A stretch of 64,000 bases of DNA from Gelidibacter sp035515035 (GCF_035515035.1 NZ_DATJCA010000047.1:15537-79536); one strand, 5' to 3'; counted from the stretch's first letter, positions 10,301-19,424 are shown. A program made the numbers and translations. The notes: generated by a model from the letters alone, not told the origin.

Positions 10301-10489
10301 TATGATCTCCCGACCAAATTGGTAAATCCAATTGGGTTTGAAAACGTAAGATTATATGTTATTGGAACAAACTTACTCACGTTCTCCAAGTATAAAAATG
10401 CAGACCCTGAAGTAAATCAATACGCTGCAAGAGGCTGGGAAACGCCTTTTATGAAGAATTATACCTTTAGTATTGAATTATCATTATAA
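7334..10489 (+). CDS. SusC/RagA-family TonB-dependent outer-membrane transporter
   Basis: A 1051-residue outer-membrane importer energised by TonB. It has a signal peptide (about residues 1-22, ending SFAQ), then a carboxypeptidase-regulatory-like beta-sandwich (about 23-110, LPGVNVIIQGAAKGAVTDFDG). A plug follows, with the SusC hallmarks IQIRGIGSMNASTQPLYVIDGVPV and LNPSDIESITILKDAAASALYGSRAANGVVMITTKRG. The rest is a beta-barrel ending in a hydrophobic strand (FSIELSL). The SusD partner starts 21 bp downstream. The substrate cannot be read directly; the neighbouring peptidases point to peptides, as known for RagAB, rather than glycans. Confidence 0.95.
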   Translation: MKVKLTGFLTLLMIFLAQLSFAQGKIVTGTVTDEKQMPLPGVNVIIQGAAKGAVTDFDGKYSLEVAEGQTLHFTSMGFEDQLVKVGASNIIDVSLRESAMALDEVFVVAYGTATKDTYTGSASVVKSSDIKDVPTASFQDALAGKAAGVNVTKGSGQVGSSTSIQIRGIGSMNASTQPLYVIDGVPVSSGNSGQLSDQILVTNNIMNTLNPSDIESITILKDAAASALYGSRAANGVVMITTKRGKTGEPRITIKSSTGFSPSWATDNYEAASTQENVNYLYRVFHDYNTSSGKTDAVANADAIRRLNVKFNKHGYYFETSGTGVGENLMIKGMTDGLVNREGQYYDWEDAYFRTAINQSQDIAVSGGNEKTNYYSSFSYTKDEGRVKINENERISGRVNLEQKIGKFIEFTAKVNVAQTELSGFNDSRNLSTNYYEQTRNLLWGLYHPTDYKTGEPWKARFGSLAQNNVYYDNEWENSSRTLRVSAIEGLKVNILPELNVQTLFSYDNIETKDHLYYSRLHYNGQGLGTVDEMSTNTRSIVSSTTLNYAKDFGVHHLDFLAGYEVEKNQTDYIRASGKDLPSSNLHTVATAGEKDATAYYWGNNMMSILSRLEYSFDKKYYLSGSFRRDGSSKLGPDSRWGNFWSVGASWNISKEAFLTDVEAISNLSLRASYGVNGTLPPSNFGWRSLTGYGAQYMETAGGTLSNVADENLSWETNYSTDIALEFGLLKNRIYGTIEYFTRDSKDLLQSVPISRVTGFSSTLKNIGSIRNKGLELTLGGDIIRTNDVTWSASVNASFVDSKVLELSEGADIIWVNDGDATAQYIYREGESTLAFYGYEYAGVDPANGLSRYYVNDKDNPQAGDFLLNGRGATYDFNDANYTIIGDGIPDVFGGINTQVGYKGFSLGLDFIYKLGGKLYDGAEKDVSDDGYYWERIRSQYAYDDMWTEENPNGSLPKVSGNDLTDAIQKSGRHIYDASFLRLKNIRLNYDLPTKLVNPIGFENVRLYVIGTNLLTFSKYKNADPEVNQYAARGWETPFMKNYTFSIELSL

Positions 10490-10510
10490 TTAATTAAAAA
10501 CAACTGAAAA

Positions 10511-11968
10511 ATGAACAAGATAAAATCTGTCATAATTATTATTCTATTCCTTGGGTTAAGCTCATGCGATGATGATTTTCTTGATGTTACCCCAAGTAAT
10601 TCTGGAGACGCTTCAACTTCTATACAAACTCTTGCTGACGCAAAAGTAATGCTCACCGGAATTATGAGTAACATGACTTCCTCAAATTATTATGGTCGTA
10701 ATTTCATTTTATATGGTGACGCCAAAGGAGGAGATCTCACAACATTCTCCATGGGAAGAGGGCTAGATGGACTATACTCATTTAACCATTCTCCCACTAC
10801 GGGATCATATTCCGGATTCTGGAATAGCATCTACAATAGCATCCTTCAAGCCAATAATCTCATTGTCAACATTGAAAAGTTGCAAGCAGCCGGTTCAGAA
10901 GCCAATTTTGATGATGTCAAGGGGCAAGCTTTAACAGCGAGAGCATTAATGTATTTTGATTTGGTCCGGATCTATGGAAAGCCATATTCTTATGATAAGG
11001 AATCTTATGGTGTTCCCAATATCCTTGAACCTTTAGATGCCTTGGAGCAACCTTTAAGAGCAACTGTCGCGGCCAATTACAATCAAATCATAGCGGATTT
11101 GATAGCGGCACAACCACTTCTTTCTAAAAGTAAGACTAATGGTTATTTAAATTATTATGCAAACTTGGCATTACAATCAAGGGTATATCTTAATATGGAA
11201 CGCTATCCAGAAGCTCTTGCTGCCGCTCAAGAAATTATTGATTCTGGTGTTTATTCCTTATATTCTAACAGTGCCTGGGTCAATTCATGGGCTGGCCAGT
11301 TTGGATCGGAATCCATATTTGAATTGGCTATCCTTCCAAGTGAAGCAGATCTAGGTAACTCTAGTCTTAGTGTCTATTTAAGAAGATCTGGACATGGATC
11401 TGCAAGTGCCATTGGTCAATTTATAGCCAGTGACTATTATTTGAACCGTTTAGGAGAAGATCCTAATGATGTGAGATGGGGAATCCTTGATTACGATGAA
11501 GTTAGCGCAACCCATATGGGGGCGAGTTATAAGTATAGTGGAGATACAACTTTGAGTGGAGATGGGAAGTCTACACCAACGGCGGTAAATATTAAAGTGA
11601 TCCGATTATCTGAGATTTACCTAATTGCAGCGGAAGCAGCATTCCATACAGATAAAGATCTGGCGGCCACTTATCTTAACGCGATTCGAAAAAGAGCACC
11701 TGACTTAGCGCCTGCAACCGCTGGCACCATTAGTATTGATATGATTTTGGACGAAAAAAGTAAAGAATTGTTCACTGAAGGACAACGATACTTTGATATG
11801 CTGAGATTAAATAAGGACATAGTTTTTAATGACGATCTTGGAGGCGTTCCAATTTCGACCAGACCAAAAACAATCGATCGTTCATTCTATAAAACGATTT
11901 TACCAATTTCTCAAGAAGAAATCAATGCGAATCCTGAAATTGGAAATCAACAAAATCCAGAATACTAA
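10511..11968 (+). CDS. SusD/RagB-family substrate-binding lipoprotein
   Basis: A 485-residue surface lipoprotein. The signal peptide ends in the lipobox GLSSC (Cys19) followed by DDDFLDVTPSN, the typical SusD start. Helical TPR-like segments with ALTARALMYFDLVRIYGKPY and the C-terminal LTEGQRYFDMLRL-type motif (here ELFTEGQRYFDMLRL) identify the family. It forms the lid over the SusC barrel, capturing oligomeric substrate. It is in one transcription unit with SusC and ends before a strong terminator. Confidence 0.95.
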   Translation: MNKIKSVIIIILFLGLSSCDDDFLDVTPSNSGDASTSIQTLADAKVMLTGIMSNMTSSNYYGRNFILYGDAKGGDLTTFSMGRGLDGLYSFNHSPTTGSYSGFWNSIYNSILQANNLIVNIEKLQAAGSEANFDDVKGQALTARALMYFDLVRIYGKPYSYDKESYGVPNILEPLDALEQPLRATVAANYNQIIADLIAAQPLLSKSKTNGYLNYYANLALQSRVYLNMERYPEALAAAQEIIDSGVYSLYSNSAWVNSWAGQFGSESIFELAILPSEADLGNSSLSVYLRRSGHGSASAIGQFIASDYYLNRLGEDPNDVRWGILDYDEVSATHMGASYKYSGDTTLSGDGKSTPTAVNIKVIRLSEIYLIAAEAAFHTDKDLAATYLNAIRKRAPDLAPATAGTISIDMILDEKSKELFTEGQRYFDMLRLNKDIVFNDDLGGVPISTRPKTIDRSFYKTILPISQEEINANPEIGNQQNPEY

Positions 11969-12034
11969 TACAGAACAGAATCAAATTCCGTTGATTTTAA
12001 ATTAAGGGTGTTACACATAATGTCTACCCTACTT

Positions 12035-12074
12035 AAAAGCCTAAAAAATCTTTGATTTTTTAGGCTTTTTTTTT
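12035..12074 (+). terminator. Terminator after SusD
   Basis: A perfect 16-bp stem (AAAAGCCTAAAAAATC, loop TTT, then its complement) runs directly into a T-tract. The remainder of the 383-bp gap up to the peptidase at 12352 shows no gene and no exact TAnnTTTG promoter. Confidence 0.88.
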
Positions 12075-12351
12075 CTATTTCGCCAAAGGATTAAGATGAC
12101 AATAAACCTTCATAATCACTATTTTCCATGTTATAGAATTTTAGCGTACTTCAATCGCAATTTTAGGTAATAAAATCGTTTCACAACGATTTCATCCTTG
12201 TGGCTTCTTAAAATTCGGAAGGCGAAAGTCTTTTATTAATTAATCGTAGCTTTAGACCCTAACCGATAGGTTTTTTTATAATTTTATGCGCTGATGCAAA
12301 TCTTAGATGAAACCTTGAGAAAAGATATTCCAATTATTAAAATGAACAGTT

Positions 12352-14259
12352 ATGAAAAAGTCACTCTTATTTATGAGTTTAATATTGAGCAGTAGTTTAA
12401 TGATAGCCCAACAAAAAATGACACCCGAACTATTATGGAAGGTAGAACGCCTAAGCGTTAAGGGACTGGATAAGGAAAGATCAACCATTTTTATAGAGGT
12501 CAAAACTCCAAATATTAAAGAAAACAACTTCGACTCCAAATATTATAAAATGCCGATTACGGGCGGGGATTTAATCGAAATTAAAAAAGATGAGGTGGCC
12601 ACGGCCGACAAAAACACGTCGCCAGATGGAAAACACAAATTATTTCATAAGGAAGTTCACATTGAAGACATTAAAGGTACTGACATCTATAAAGCCCTAG
12701 AAAAATCCGATGTCTATATTTTTTCAGACTTGGATATCCGCCATTGGGACACGTGGCAGGATGGCAGTTACAATCATTTGTTTTATAAAAAAGTGGGGAC
12801 GGATGACGACACCGGAATCGATATCATGCCCAACGAACCCCACCATACCCCACAACGTCCATTTGGTGGCGATGAGGATTATATTTGGTCTCCAGACAGT
12901 AAACACATTTATTATGTTAGCAAAAAACTGAAAGGGAAAGCTTATGCTACCAGCACCAATACGGACATCTACAAATACAATCTGGAGTCCAAAACTACCG
13001 AAAACATTACGGAAGGTAATAAAGGCTATGACACCAATCCAGCCTTTTCAACTGAAGGCGCTTTGGCATGGCTGCAAATGAAAACGGAAGGTTACGAAAG
13101 CGATAAAAATGATATTGTCGTGTTGAACAATGGCGTTAAACAAAATCTAACCGACAGATGGGATGGCACAGTCAATAGTTTTTTATGGAGTACAGACGGC
13201 AACACTATTTATTTCACGGCACCTGTGGATGGCACCATTCAGCTGTTTAAAGTGAATTATCCGGGTAGAAAACGCATTGCACCTGTGGTCGAACAACTTT
13301 CAGAAGGTCAATTTGATGTCACAAGTATCATCTCCCAAAAAGACAACACGCTCTTGGTGACCCGAACCGATATGAACCATGCCGCTGAGCTTTACAGTTT
13401 TAACCTAAAAGACAAAAGCTTTAAGGAATTGACCACTCTCAACCAAAAATTATATAATGGCCTTGATCTTCCCAAAGTAGAAAAACGCTATGTCACCACT
13501 ACTGATGGCAAAAAAATGTTGGTATGGGTTATTTTACCACCTAATTTTGACGCGACCAAAAAATATCCAACCTTATTGTACGCACAAGGAGGTCCTCAAT
13601 CTGCTTTATCTCAATTTTATTCTTTCCGTTGGAATTTCCAGTTGATGGCATCCCAAGGGTATATTATTGTGGCCCCAAATCGTCGGGGCATGCCAGGTCA
13701 CGGGGTTGAGTGGAATGAAGCCATTAGTAAGGATTGGGGTGGTCAGGTTATGGACGATTACCTATCGGCTATTGACGAGCTTGCCAAGGAACCTTATGTA
13801 GATAACGATCGTTTAGGTGCTATTGGTGCGAGTTATGGCGGCTATTCCGTGTTTTATCTCGCGGGGATTCACAACAAGCGTTTCAAGACCTTTATCTCTC
13901 ATGATGGTGTTTTTGATACCAGAACGATGTACGGCACCACTGAAGAATTGTTTTTCGTCAACCACGATTTCGGAGGTCCCTATTGGGATAAAAATAACAA
14001 GACTGCACAAAAAGTCTATCAAGAATTCAATCCTATCACAAAAGTCTCAGAATGGGATACGCCTATTTTAATCATCCAAGGTGGAAAAGATTTCCGTGTG
14101 CCTATTGAACAAAGTTTGAGCGCATATCAAGCTGCTCAACTGTTAGGGATCAAAAGTAAACTGGTCTATTTCCCTGAGGAAAACCACTGGGTCTTGAAAC
14201 CTCAAAACGCATTGGTTTGGCAACATGAGTTTTTTAAGTGGCTAAAAGAAACACTTTAA
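12352..14259 (+). CDS. Secreted S9-family prolyl oligopeptidase / acylaminoacyl-peptidase
   Basis: A 635-residue serine peptidase with a signal peptide (about residues 1-19, ending MIAQQ). The N-terminal half carries repeated WSPD/WSTDG strands of a beta-propeller. The C-terminal alpha/beta-hydrolase has the catalytic triad Ser494 (GASYGGY), Asp580 (QGGKDFRVP) and His612 (ENHW). The family cleaves short peptides, often after or near proline or at blocked N-termini. It is co-directional with the DPP-IV-like gene that starts 59 bp later and sits behind the SusCD pair, suggesting periplasmic digestion of imported peptides. Confidence 0.93.
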   Translation: MKKSLLFMSLILSSSLMIAQQKMTPELLWKVERLSVKGLDKERSTIFIEVKTPNIKENNFDSKYYKMPITGGDLIEIKKDEVATADKNTSPDGKHKLFHKEVHIEDIKGTDIYKALEKSDVYIFSDLDIRHWDTWQDGSYNHLFYKKVGTDDDTGIDIMPNEPHHTPQRPFGGDEDYIWSPDSKHIYYVSKKLKGKAYATSTNTDIYKYNLESKTTENITEGNKGYDTNPAFSTEGALAWLQMKTEGYESDKNDIVVLNNGVKQNLTDRWDGTVNSFLWSTDGNTIYFTAPVDGTIQLFKVNYPGRKRIAPVVEQLSEGQFDVTSIISQKDNTLLVTRTDMNHAAELYSFNLKDKSFKELTTLNQKLYNGLDLPKVEKRYVTTTDGKKMLVWVILPPNFDATKKYPTLLYAQGGPQSALSQFYSFRWNFQLMASQGYIIVAPNRRGMPGHGVEWNEAISKDWGGQVMDDYLSAIDELAKEPYVDNDRLGAIGASYGGYSVFYLAGIHNKRFKTFISHDGVFDTRTMYGTTEELFFVNHDFGGPYWDKNNKTAQKVYQEFNPITKVSEWDTPILIIQGGKDFRVPIEQSLSAYQAAQLLGIKSKLVYFPEENHWVLKPQNALVWQHEFFKWLKETL

Positions 14260-14318
14260 ATCTATTACCAATAAATTATTACGATTATCACATATTTTTC
14301 ATTCTTAAATCAATTCTA

Positions 14319-16403
14319 ATGACCTGTAGACTTTCAATAAAATCTTTGTCCTTGTTTCTCGTATCCTTATTTCTAATGTCCGCATACACAAGCAACGCTC
14401 AGGGCAAAATAAAAAATATGCCAGGATACGAACAGTATCAAAAAATGTCGTCGCAATTATATAGTTCAGTACCAAGAATATCACCAAACATCAATTGGAG
14501 CGCAGACGGGAAAACATTCACTTATATTGAAAACAATACTCAGCATACGTTTGATATTGGAAAAAAGAAGATCATTAAATCTGAAGACTATCAAGCACCG
14601 CCAAGAGCTCCATTTTCTCGACAAGGGCGACCAGAACGGGGCAGACAATATGCTTTCGCATTATCACCCGACTCCACCTTAAAAGCGTTTACCAAAGATA
14701 GAAATATGTACATCAGTAATCCTGATGGTTCAAACGTAGTAGCAATCACGACTGATGGAAATGAGGAAAATCAAGTAAAATATGGTATTGCAACCTGGGT
14801 TTATGGTGAAGAATTAGGTCAAAACACCGCCATGTGGTGGTCTCCAGACAGTAAAAAAGTCGCTTTTTATCGGTTTGATGAAAAAGACGCCAAGAAGTAT
14901 TATGTACTTTATCATCAAACTAAAATACAAGACTCGGTGGAAGTTGAAGCCTATCCAAAAGTGGGTGCCAAAAACTTACCTGTCGATTTATTGGTTTATG
15001 ATTTAGAAACAAAAGAGACCGTTACCCTCGACACTCGTGACAGCAAACCTTTCAATGACGGCGCTATTGGCACCTATCTATATGATATAGAATGGTCTCC
15101 AAATGGTAAAGAACTGCTTTTTCACAGTACAAACCGGAAGCAAGACATCATGGAGTTTAAAGCGGCCAATCCTACAACTGGTGAAACAAGAGTTGTTGTT
15201 AGAGAAGAATGGTTGCCAAGTTTTACGGTAAATTCGCCAGAAATCTATAAGCTAAAAGACCAGGAACATTTTATTTGGGCTTCGGAACGAAATGGATTTA
15301 AGAATTATTACCTCTACAATTTCAATGGAAAACTCGTCAATGCCATTACCAATCATGCTTTTGAAGTATCGCGAATTATTGAGGTTGATGAAGCAAATAA
15401 GCTTCTATACTATATGGCGGCCAGTGGCGATAACCACATGAAGATGCAACTCCATCGGGTTAAACTTGATGGCACTAAGGATGTTCGATTAACCAATCCT
15501 GCTTACAATCATAATATCATCCTATCCCCTACCGGAAACCATTTTATTGATATCGCTCAAACCCACAACATCCCTCCTTTTATGAATCTTGTGGACGCTA
15601 AGGGGAAAGTGGTCTCAGAAATTTTGAAAACAGATCTGTCAAAATTTAACGAATTGGGTTTCAAAACTGTAGAAACCTTTGAATTTACATCTGCGGATGG
15701 CGAAACGAAACTGCATGGCATGATTCATTTTCCATCAAATTTTGACCCTACAAAAACCTATCCATTGATCTTAAGTAATTATGGTGGTCCCGGCGTCAAT
15801 GCGTTTACAGAGACATTTCGTCTCCCAAGCCCGATAACTGAATTTGGGTTTTTAGTCGTGAATATCGATGGAAGGAATGTTGGAGGACGCGGAAAACATA
15901 TGCTCGACAAGTTGTATGGGAATTTGGGTATTGTTGAAATGGACGATTTTGCTGCGGGAATCAGATCGTTATATGATCGTCCGTATTTTGACAAATCGCG
16001 AGTTGGGGTTTATGGCACATCTTATGGCGGAACCGTTGCCGCTATGAGCATATTAAGATTTCCAGAGGTATATCATGTGGCAGTCGCCAATTCAGCGGTA
16101 ACAGACTGGAGAAATTATGATAACATCTACACCGAACGTTATATGAATCTATTGGAAAATAATCCTGAAGGCTATGACGCTTCTAATTTAATGAACTATG
16201 CCAACAACTTAGAAGGAGAATTAATGATCTTTTACGGCACCAATGACAATAATGTGCATCCAGCCAATTCCTTACAATTAATACAGGCTTTACAAAAAGC
16301 AGGAAAAAGCTTTGAAGTCCAAGTCGGTCCTGATCAAGGACACACCGCGGTAAATTTCGAAAGGATGATGGAGTTTTTCATTCAGCACTTAATTTTGAAA
16401 TAA
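14319..16403 (+). CDS. Secreted dipeptidyl-peptidase IV-like S9 peptidase
   Basis: A 694-residue enzyme. The start is set at the ATG at 14319, which begins a clear signal peptide (to about residue 29, SNAQG); an upstream GTG frame overlaps the previous gene and lacks a signal. The propeller carries WVYGEELGQN with the Glu-Glu pair (Glu164-Glu165) that in DPP-IV anchors the substrate amino group. The catalytic triad is Ser568 (YGTSYGGT), Asp643 (TNDNNVHP) and His675 (QGHTA). It probably removes X-Pro dipeptides from N-termini, complementing the preceding S9 peptidase. Confidence 0.93.
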   Translation: MTCRLSIKSLSLFLVSLFLMSAYTSNAQGKIKNMPGYEQYQKMSSQLYSSVPRISPNINWSADGKTFTYIENNTQHTFDIGKKKIIKSEDYQAPPRAPFSRQGRPERGRQYAFALSPDSTLKAFTKDRNMYISNPDGSNVVAITTDGNEENQVKYGIATWVYGEELGQNTAMWWSPDSKKVAFYRFDEKDAKKYYVLYHQTKIQDSVEVEAYPKVGAKNLPVDLLVYDLETKETVTLDTRDSKPFNDGAIGTYLYDIEWSPNGKELLFHSTNRKQDIMEFKAANPTTGETRVVVREEWLPSFTVNSPEIYKLKDQEHFIWASERNGFKNYYLYNFNGKLVNAITNHAFEVSRIIEVDEANKLLYYMAASGDNHMKMQLHRVKLDGTKDVRLTNPAYNHNIILSPTGNHFIDIAQTHNIPPFMNLVDAKGKVVSEILKTDLSKFNELGFKTVETFEFTSADGETKLHGMIHFPSNFDPTKTYPLILSNYGGPGVNAFTETFRLPSPITEFGFLVVNIDGRNVGGRGKHMLDKLYGNLGIVEMDDFAAGIRSLYDRPYFDKSRVGVYGTSYGGTVAAMSILRFPEVYHVAVANSAVTDWRNYDNIYTERYMNLLENNPEGYDASNLMNYANNLEGELMIFYGTNDNNVHPANSLQLIQALQKAGKSFEVQVGPDQGHTAVNFERMMEFFIQHLILK

Positions 16404-16441
16404 CAGATTTAAAAAAATTTCGATTGAACAGATAATGGTTC

Positions 16442-16621
16442 ATGCGAAGTGCTCTATTTAATGGGTTTCGTAAAAGTCAATTAGTTCTCCTTTTTAGTAT
16501 GAGCATGTGCTGTCAGACGGAAAATACTAATGTAGAAATCAAGGAAAGCTACATCAGTATTTTCGATAGCGAGCTATGTTTTGCGCATGATGCTACTGAA
16601 ATGTTTATTATATTTGTTTAG
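16442..16621 (+). CDS. Doubtful 59-codon small ORF
   Basis: An ATG frame of 59 residues with a basic start (RSALFNGFRKSQ), a hydrophobic run and MCCQTE, which loosely resembles a lipoprotein signal although the residues before Cys do not fit a good lipobox. It ends over the TATATTTG box (16609-16616) that probably drives the next gene. No family is recognised; it may be a remnant. Confidence 0.2.
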   Translation: MRSALFNGFRKSQLVLLFSMSMCCQTENTNVEIKESYISIFDSELCFAHDATEMFIIFV

Positions 16622-16658
16622 CCACAGCTTCAGGCAACTCCAGCATTAACTGACTTAT

Positions 16659-17174
16659 ATGAACTATTCAAGATTCTTTTTTTCTGCCTTTTTCCTTCTG
16701 ATATTTGCCTGCGAAGAAACGACTCCAAAAGAGCAAAGAAAGTTAATCTCAACCGATCATGAATTAAAAAAATCTATTCAAAAAACGGACAGTCTTTATA
16801 AAACAAAGAAGGTTTATGTTCCCGTTTATTCTGACATTTACCAACGCACCCGCAATGAAAGAACATTGCTCACGTCAACCCTAAGCATTCATAATACCAG
16901 TGAAACAGACTCGTTATATCTAAGCCGTATTGATTATTATAATACAGAAGGGAAATTGGTAAGAAAGCACATAGAATCAACCATCTTTCTAACCCCATTT
17001 GAAACGTTGGAATATGTTGTAGATGAGGAGGATAAAACTGGCGGCTCAGGCGCCAATTTTGTAATTGAATGGTATGGAAATGAAAAATTAAATCCGATTT
17101 TTCAAGCGGTCATGATTGGTGGATTGGGAAATAAGTCGTTCTCATTTACCACGGAAGGTGTAGAGACTTATTAA
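16659..17174 (+). CDS. DUF3124-family lipoprotein
   Basis: A 171-residue predicted lipoprotein (LLIFAC lipobox, Cys18). The body matches DUF3124 as I know it: VYVPVYSDIYQ near residue 52, TLSIHNTSETDSLYLSRIDYYNTEGKLV in the middle and GGSGANFVIEW towards the end. The family has no established function and seems to form a small beta-sandwich outside the cytoplasm. A -7-like TATATTTG lies 42 bp upstream of the start codon, but its -33 partner is poorly spaced (25 bp). Confidence 0.8.
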   Translation: MNYSRFFFSAFFLLIFACEETTPKEQRKLISTDHELKKSIQKTDSLYKTKKVYVPVYSDIYQRTRNERTLLTSTLSIHNTSETDSLYLSRIDYYNTEGKLVRKHIESTIFLTPFETLEYVVDEEDKTGGSGANFVIEWYGNEKLNPIFQAVMIGGLGNKSFSFTTEGVETY

Positions 17175-17359
17175 TTTTCATTGATTGCGCACCAAACTTT
17201 AAAAGATTGCATAAGTCTATCCTTAGTTTGTCATTTCAAGAGGCTACCGCTTCAAAATAGACTATCAATTAGCTATATGTTAGAAAGCAGTTTCCATTCA
17301 TTCCCCTCATAAAGTCGTTAAGTTTTTCTTAAATAGTCCATAAACTTCTCCTGTGAGCC

Positions 17360-17388
17360 TTTGTTTTATTCTTTAAACAGTAGTTTTG
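17360..17388 (+). promoter_or_regulatory. Promoter of the FKBP gene
   Basis: TTTG (17360-17363), a 17-bp spacer and TAGTTTTG (17381-17388), which fits TAnnTTTG. The spacer is slightly shorter than the usual 19-21 bp. The box ends 28 nt before the start codon at 17417. Confidence 0.65.
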
Positions 17389-17416
17389 TACTTTATTAAA
17401 ACACAAAAACACAATT

Positions 17417-17845
17417 ATGAGTCAAGTAAAAGAGAATGACACAGTGAAAGTACATTACACAGGAAAATTAACCAACGGTCAAGTTTTTGACAGTTCTTTG
17501 GAGCGTGAGCCTTTAGAAATCACTGTCGGTGAAGGTAAACTGATTCCGGGTTTTGAAAATGCTCTCATCAATATGAAAGTGAACGAGAAAAAAACCGTTG
17601 AAATTATAAAAGAAGAAGCTTATGGCGACATCCAAAAGGAGCTTTTTCATCAAGTTACAAAAGATCAATTGCCACAGGACATCCAACCCGAAGTTGGGAT
17701 GGGATTAGCATCTAAAGCACCAGATGGTACAGAACACCAGTTTAGAGTTGTGGAAGTTAAAGAAGATCATATTGTTGTTGATGGCAACCATCCATTAGCT
17801 GGTCAAGATTTAGTGTTTGACTTAGAAGTGGTGGAGATTAAATAA
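17417..17845 (+). CDS. SlyD-like FKBP-type peptidyl-prolyl isomerase
   Basis: A 142-residue cytosolic folding helper. The FKBP core is split: VKVHYTGKLTNGQVFDSS and LIPGFENALINMKVNEKKTVEI at the N-terminus, then an insert-in-flap chaperone domain (about residues 65-125), then DLVFDLEVVEIK closing the fold with NHPLAGQDL. This is the SlyD arrangement, but the His/Cys-rich metal-binding tail of E. coli SlyD is missing. It is a single gene with its own promoter and terminator. Confidence 0.92.
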   Translation: MSQVKENDTVKVHYTGKLTNGQVFDSSLEREPLEITVGEGKLIPGFENALINMKVNEKKTVEIIKEEAYGDIQKELFHQVTKDQLPQDIQPEVGMGLASKAPDGTEHQFRVVEVKEDHIVVDGNHPLAGQDLVFDLEVVEIK

Positions 17846-17867
17846 ATATAACATCATTTAAATATAG

Positions 17868-17897
17868 AGCCATTTACTAATCGTGAATGGCTTTTTT
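17868..17897 (+). terminator. Terminator after the FKBP gene
   Basis: AGCCATTTAC pairs with GTGAATGGCT (one G-T wobble) around TAATC, then a T-run. It lies between the FKBP gene and the convergent mpl gene. Confidence 0.8.
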
Positions 17898-17916
17898 AAT
17901 GGCGATGTTTGAAACT

Positions 17917-19272
17917 TTAGACCATCAAGTTCTTGACTTCCTCAAAATCCAATCCGCCATAAGTACCAGAACTCATCAGCAATAAAACTTTGTTGTCAAA
18001 TTTCTGTGAAAACAGAAAGTTCTTAAAATCGTCAGGATTGGTATAAATAATGAGATTTTCACGTTCAAAAGCATCGGCAATTTGAGCATGGGTCACTTCC
18101 TTCAGTTTTTTAACTTCTACGGCATGAGGCGAATAAAACACAACCGCTACGTCGGCAGCATCTAATGTTCCTTTATATTCTTTCAGAAAATTTGCATTCA
18201 GACTACTGAAGGTGTGCAGCTCTAAACAAGCCACTAGAGTTCTATCAGGAAACTGCTCCTTTACTGCTTTGGTTGTCGCTTTAACTTTACTTGGGGAATG
18301 GGCAAAATCTTTAAATGCAATGCTGTTCTTTCCCTCTCCTATTTTCTCGAGACGTTTACTGGCGCCTTTAAAACTGGCAATGGCTTCGTAAAAATCGTCT
18401 TCGTCAACACCCATATGTTGACAAATCCATTTGGCCCCAGCGAGGTTATTTAAGTTATGTTTTCCAAAAACCTCAATCGGCAACAGGCCTTCGGGAGTTT
18501 CCAAGAGTGTTTCTCCATTTTCAATTTTATAGTCCGGCGTATGGTAGGGTAGTTTTCTGATCGTATTTTCTGAAGCTTCCACCACTTTTTTCACTTCGTC
18601 ATCTTCTTCATTATAAGTTATGCTTCCACCTTTAACTATACTATCCACAAATATTTTGAATTGCTCCACATAAACTTCATAGGATGGAAAAACATTGATA
18701 TGATCCCAAGCAATCCCGCTCAGTAATGCAATATTGGGTTGGTACAAATGGAATTTTGGTCGTCGGTCAATCGGGGAACTCAAATACTCATCACCTTCCA
18801 ATACGATAAAATCATTGTCATCCGTTAGTTTCACCATCACATCAAAACCGTCCAATTGGGCGCCTACCATGTAGTCCACATCTCTATCATGATAATCCAT
18901 GACATGGAGGATCATGGACGTAATTGTTGTTTTCCCATGACTACCGCCAATCACCACTCGGGTTTTGTGTTTGGACTGCTCGTACAAAAACTCTGGGTAG
19001 CTATAAATTCTCAAACCTAATTCTTGAGCTCGTAAGAGTTCAGGATTATCTGCTTTGGCATGCATCCCCAAAACCACGCAGTCTATAGAAGTGTTTATTA
19101 TTTCAGGAAACCAACCAAAGTTTACTGGAAGCAAACCTCTCTGCTCCAACCTTGTTTTCGAAGGTTCATAAATCTCATCATCACTTCCTGTTACTTGATA
19201 TCCTTTATGGTGCAAAGCTATGGCGAGATTGTGCATGGCACTGCCGCCGATAGCTATAAAATGTACGTTCAT
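17917..19272 (-). CDS. mpl: UDP-N-acetylmuramate:L-alanyl-gamma-D-glutamyl-meso-DAP ligase
   Basis: A 451-residue Mur-ligase-family enzyme that attaches the recycled murein tripeptide to UDP-MurNAc in the cytoplasm. It starts NVHFIAIGGSAMHNLA (Mur-type Rossmann start; the Mpl-type MHNLA replaces the MurC GMSG pattern). The ATP loop GGSHGKTT lies at 109-116, EGDEYLSSPIDRRPKF is central, and HNLNNLAGA introduces the C-terminal domain. The start is the ATG at 19272; 42 upstream in-frame codons lack any start logic. A promoter sits at 19292-19322. It works in the same recycling field as NamZ further along the window. Confidence 0.93.
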   Translation of the reverse strand: MNVHFIAIGGSAMHNLAIALHHKGYQVTGSDDEIYEPSKTRLEQRGLLPVNFGWFPEIINTSIDCVVLGMHAKADNPELLRAQELGLRIYSYPEFLYEQSKHKTRVVIGGSHGKTTITSMILHVMDYHDRDVDYMVGAQLDGFDVMVKLTDDNDFIVLEGDEYLSSPIDRRPKFHLYQPNIALLSGIAWDHINVFPSYEVYVEQFKIFVDSIVKGGSITYNEEDDEVKKVVEASENTIRKLPYHTPDYKIENGETLLETPEGLLPIEVFGKHNLNNLAGAKWICQHMGVDEDDFYEAIASFKGASKRLEKIGEGKNSIAFKDFAHSPSKVKATTKAVKEQFPDRTLVACLELHTFSSLNANFLKEYKGTLDAADVAVVFYSPHAVEVKKLKEVTHAQIADAFERENLIIYTNPDDFKNFLFSQKFDNKVLLLMSSGTYGGLDFEEVKNLMV

Positions 19273-19291
19273 AGTTTGATTTTGAAGACTC

Positions 19292-19322
19292 CAAAGATAG
19301 TTTTTTTGACGCGAACTGCGAA
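19292..19322 (-). promoter_or_regulatory. Promoter of mpl
   Basis: On the minus strand TTCG (19322-19319), a 19-bp spacer, then TATCTTTG (19299-19292) ending 19 nt before the mpl ATG. It fits the Bacteroidetes sigma-A form with a TTCG variant of the -33 box. Confidence 0.65.
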
Positions 19323-19424
19323 TGAAATTGAACCTGAAAAGAAGATAATTGTTACACAAAGTTTCGTAGAGATAAACAGAGGTACACGCAGAAATCAATT
19401 AAATCATTCGTGTATTAGTGGCTA

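Noticed and set aside
14238..14318. Upstream extension of the DPP-IV-like peptidase to a GTG at 14238
   Set aside because: It overlaps the previous gene and would place 27 residues before the signal peptide that starts at the ATG 14319.
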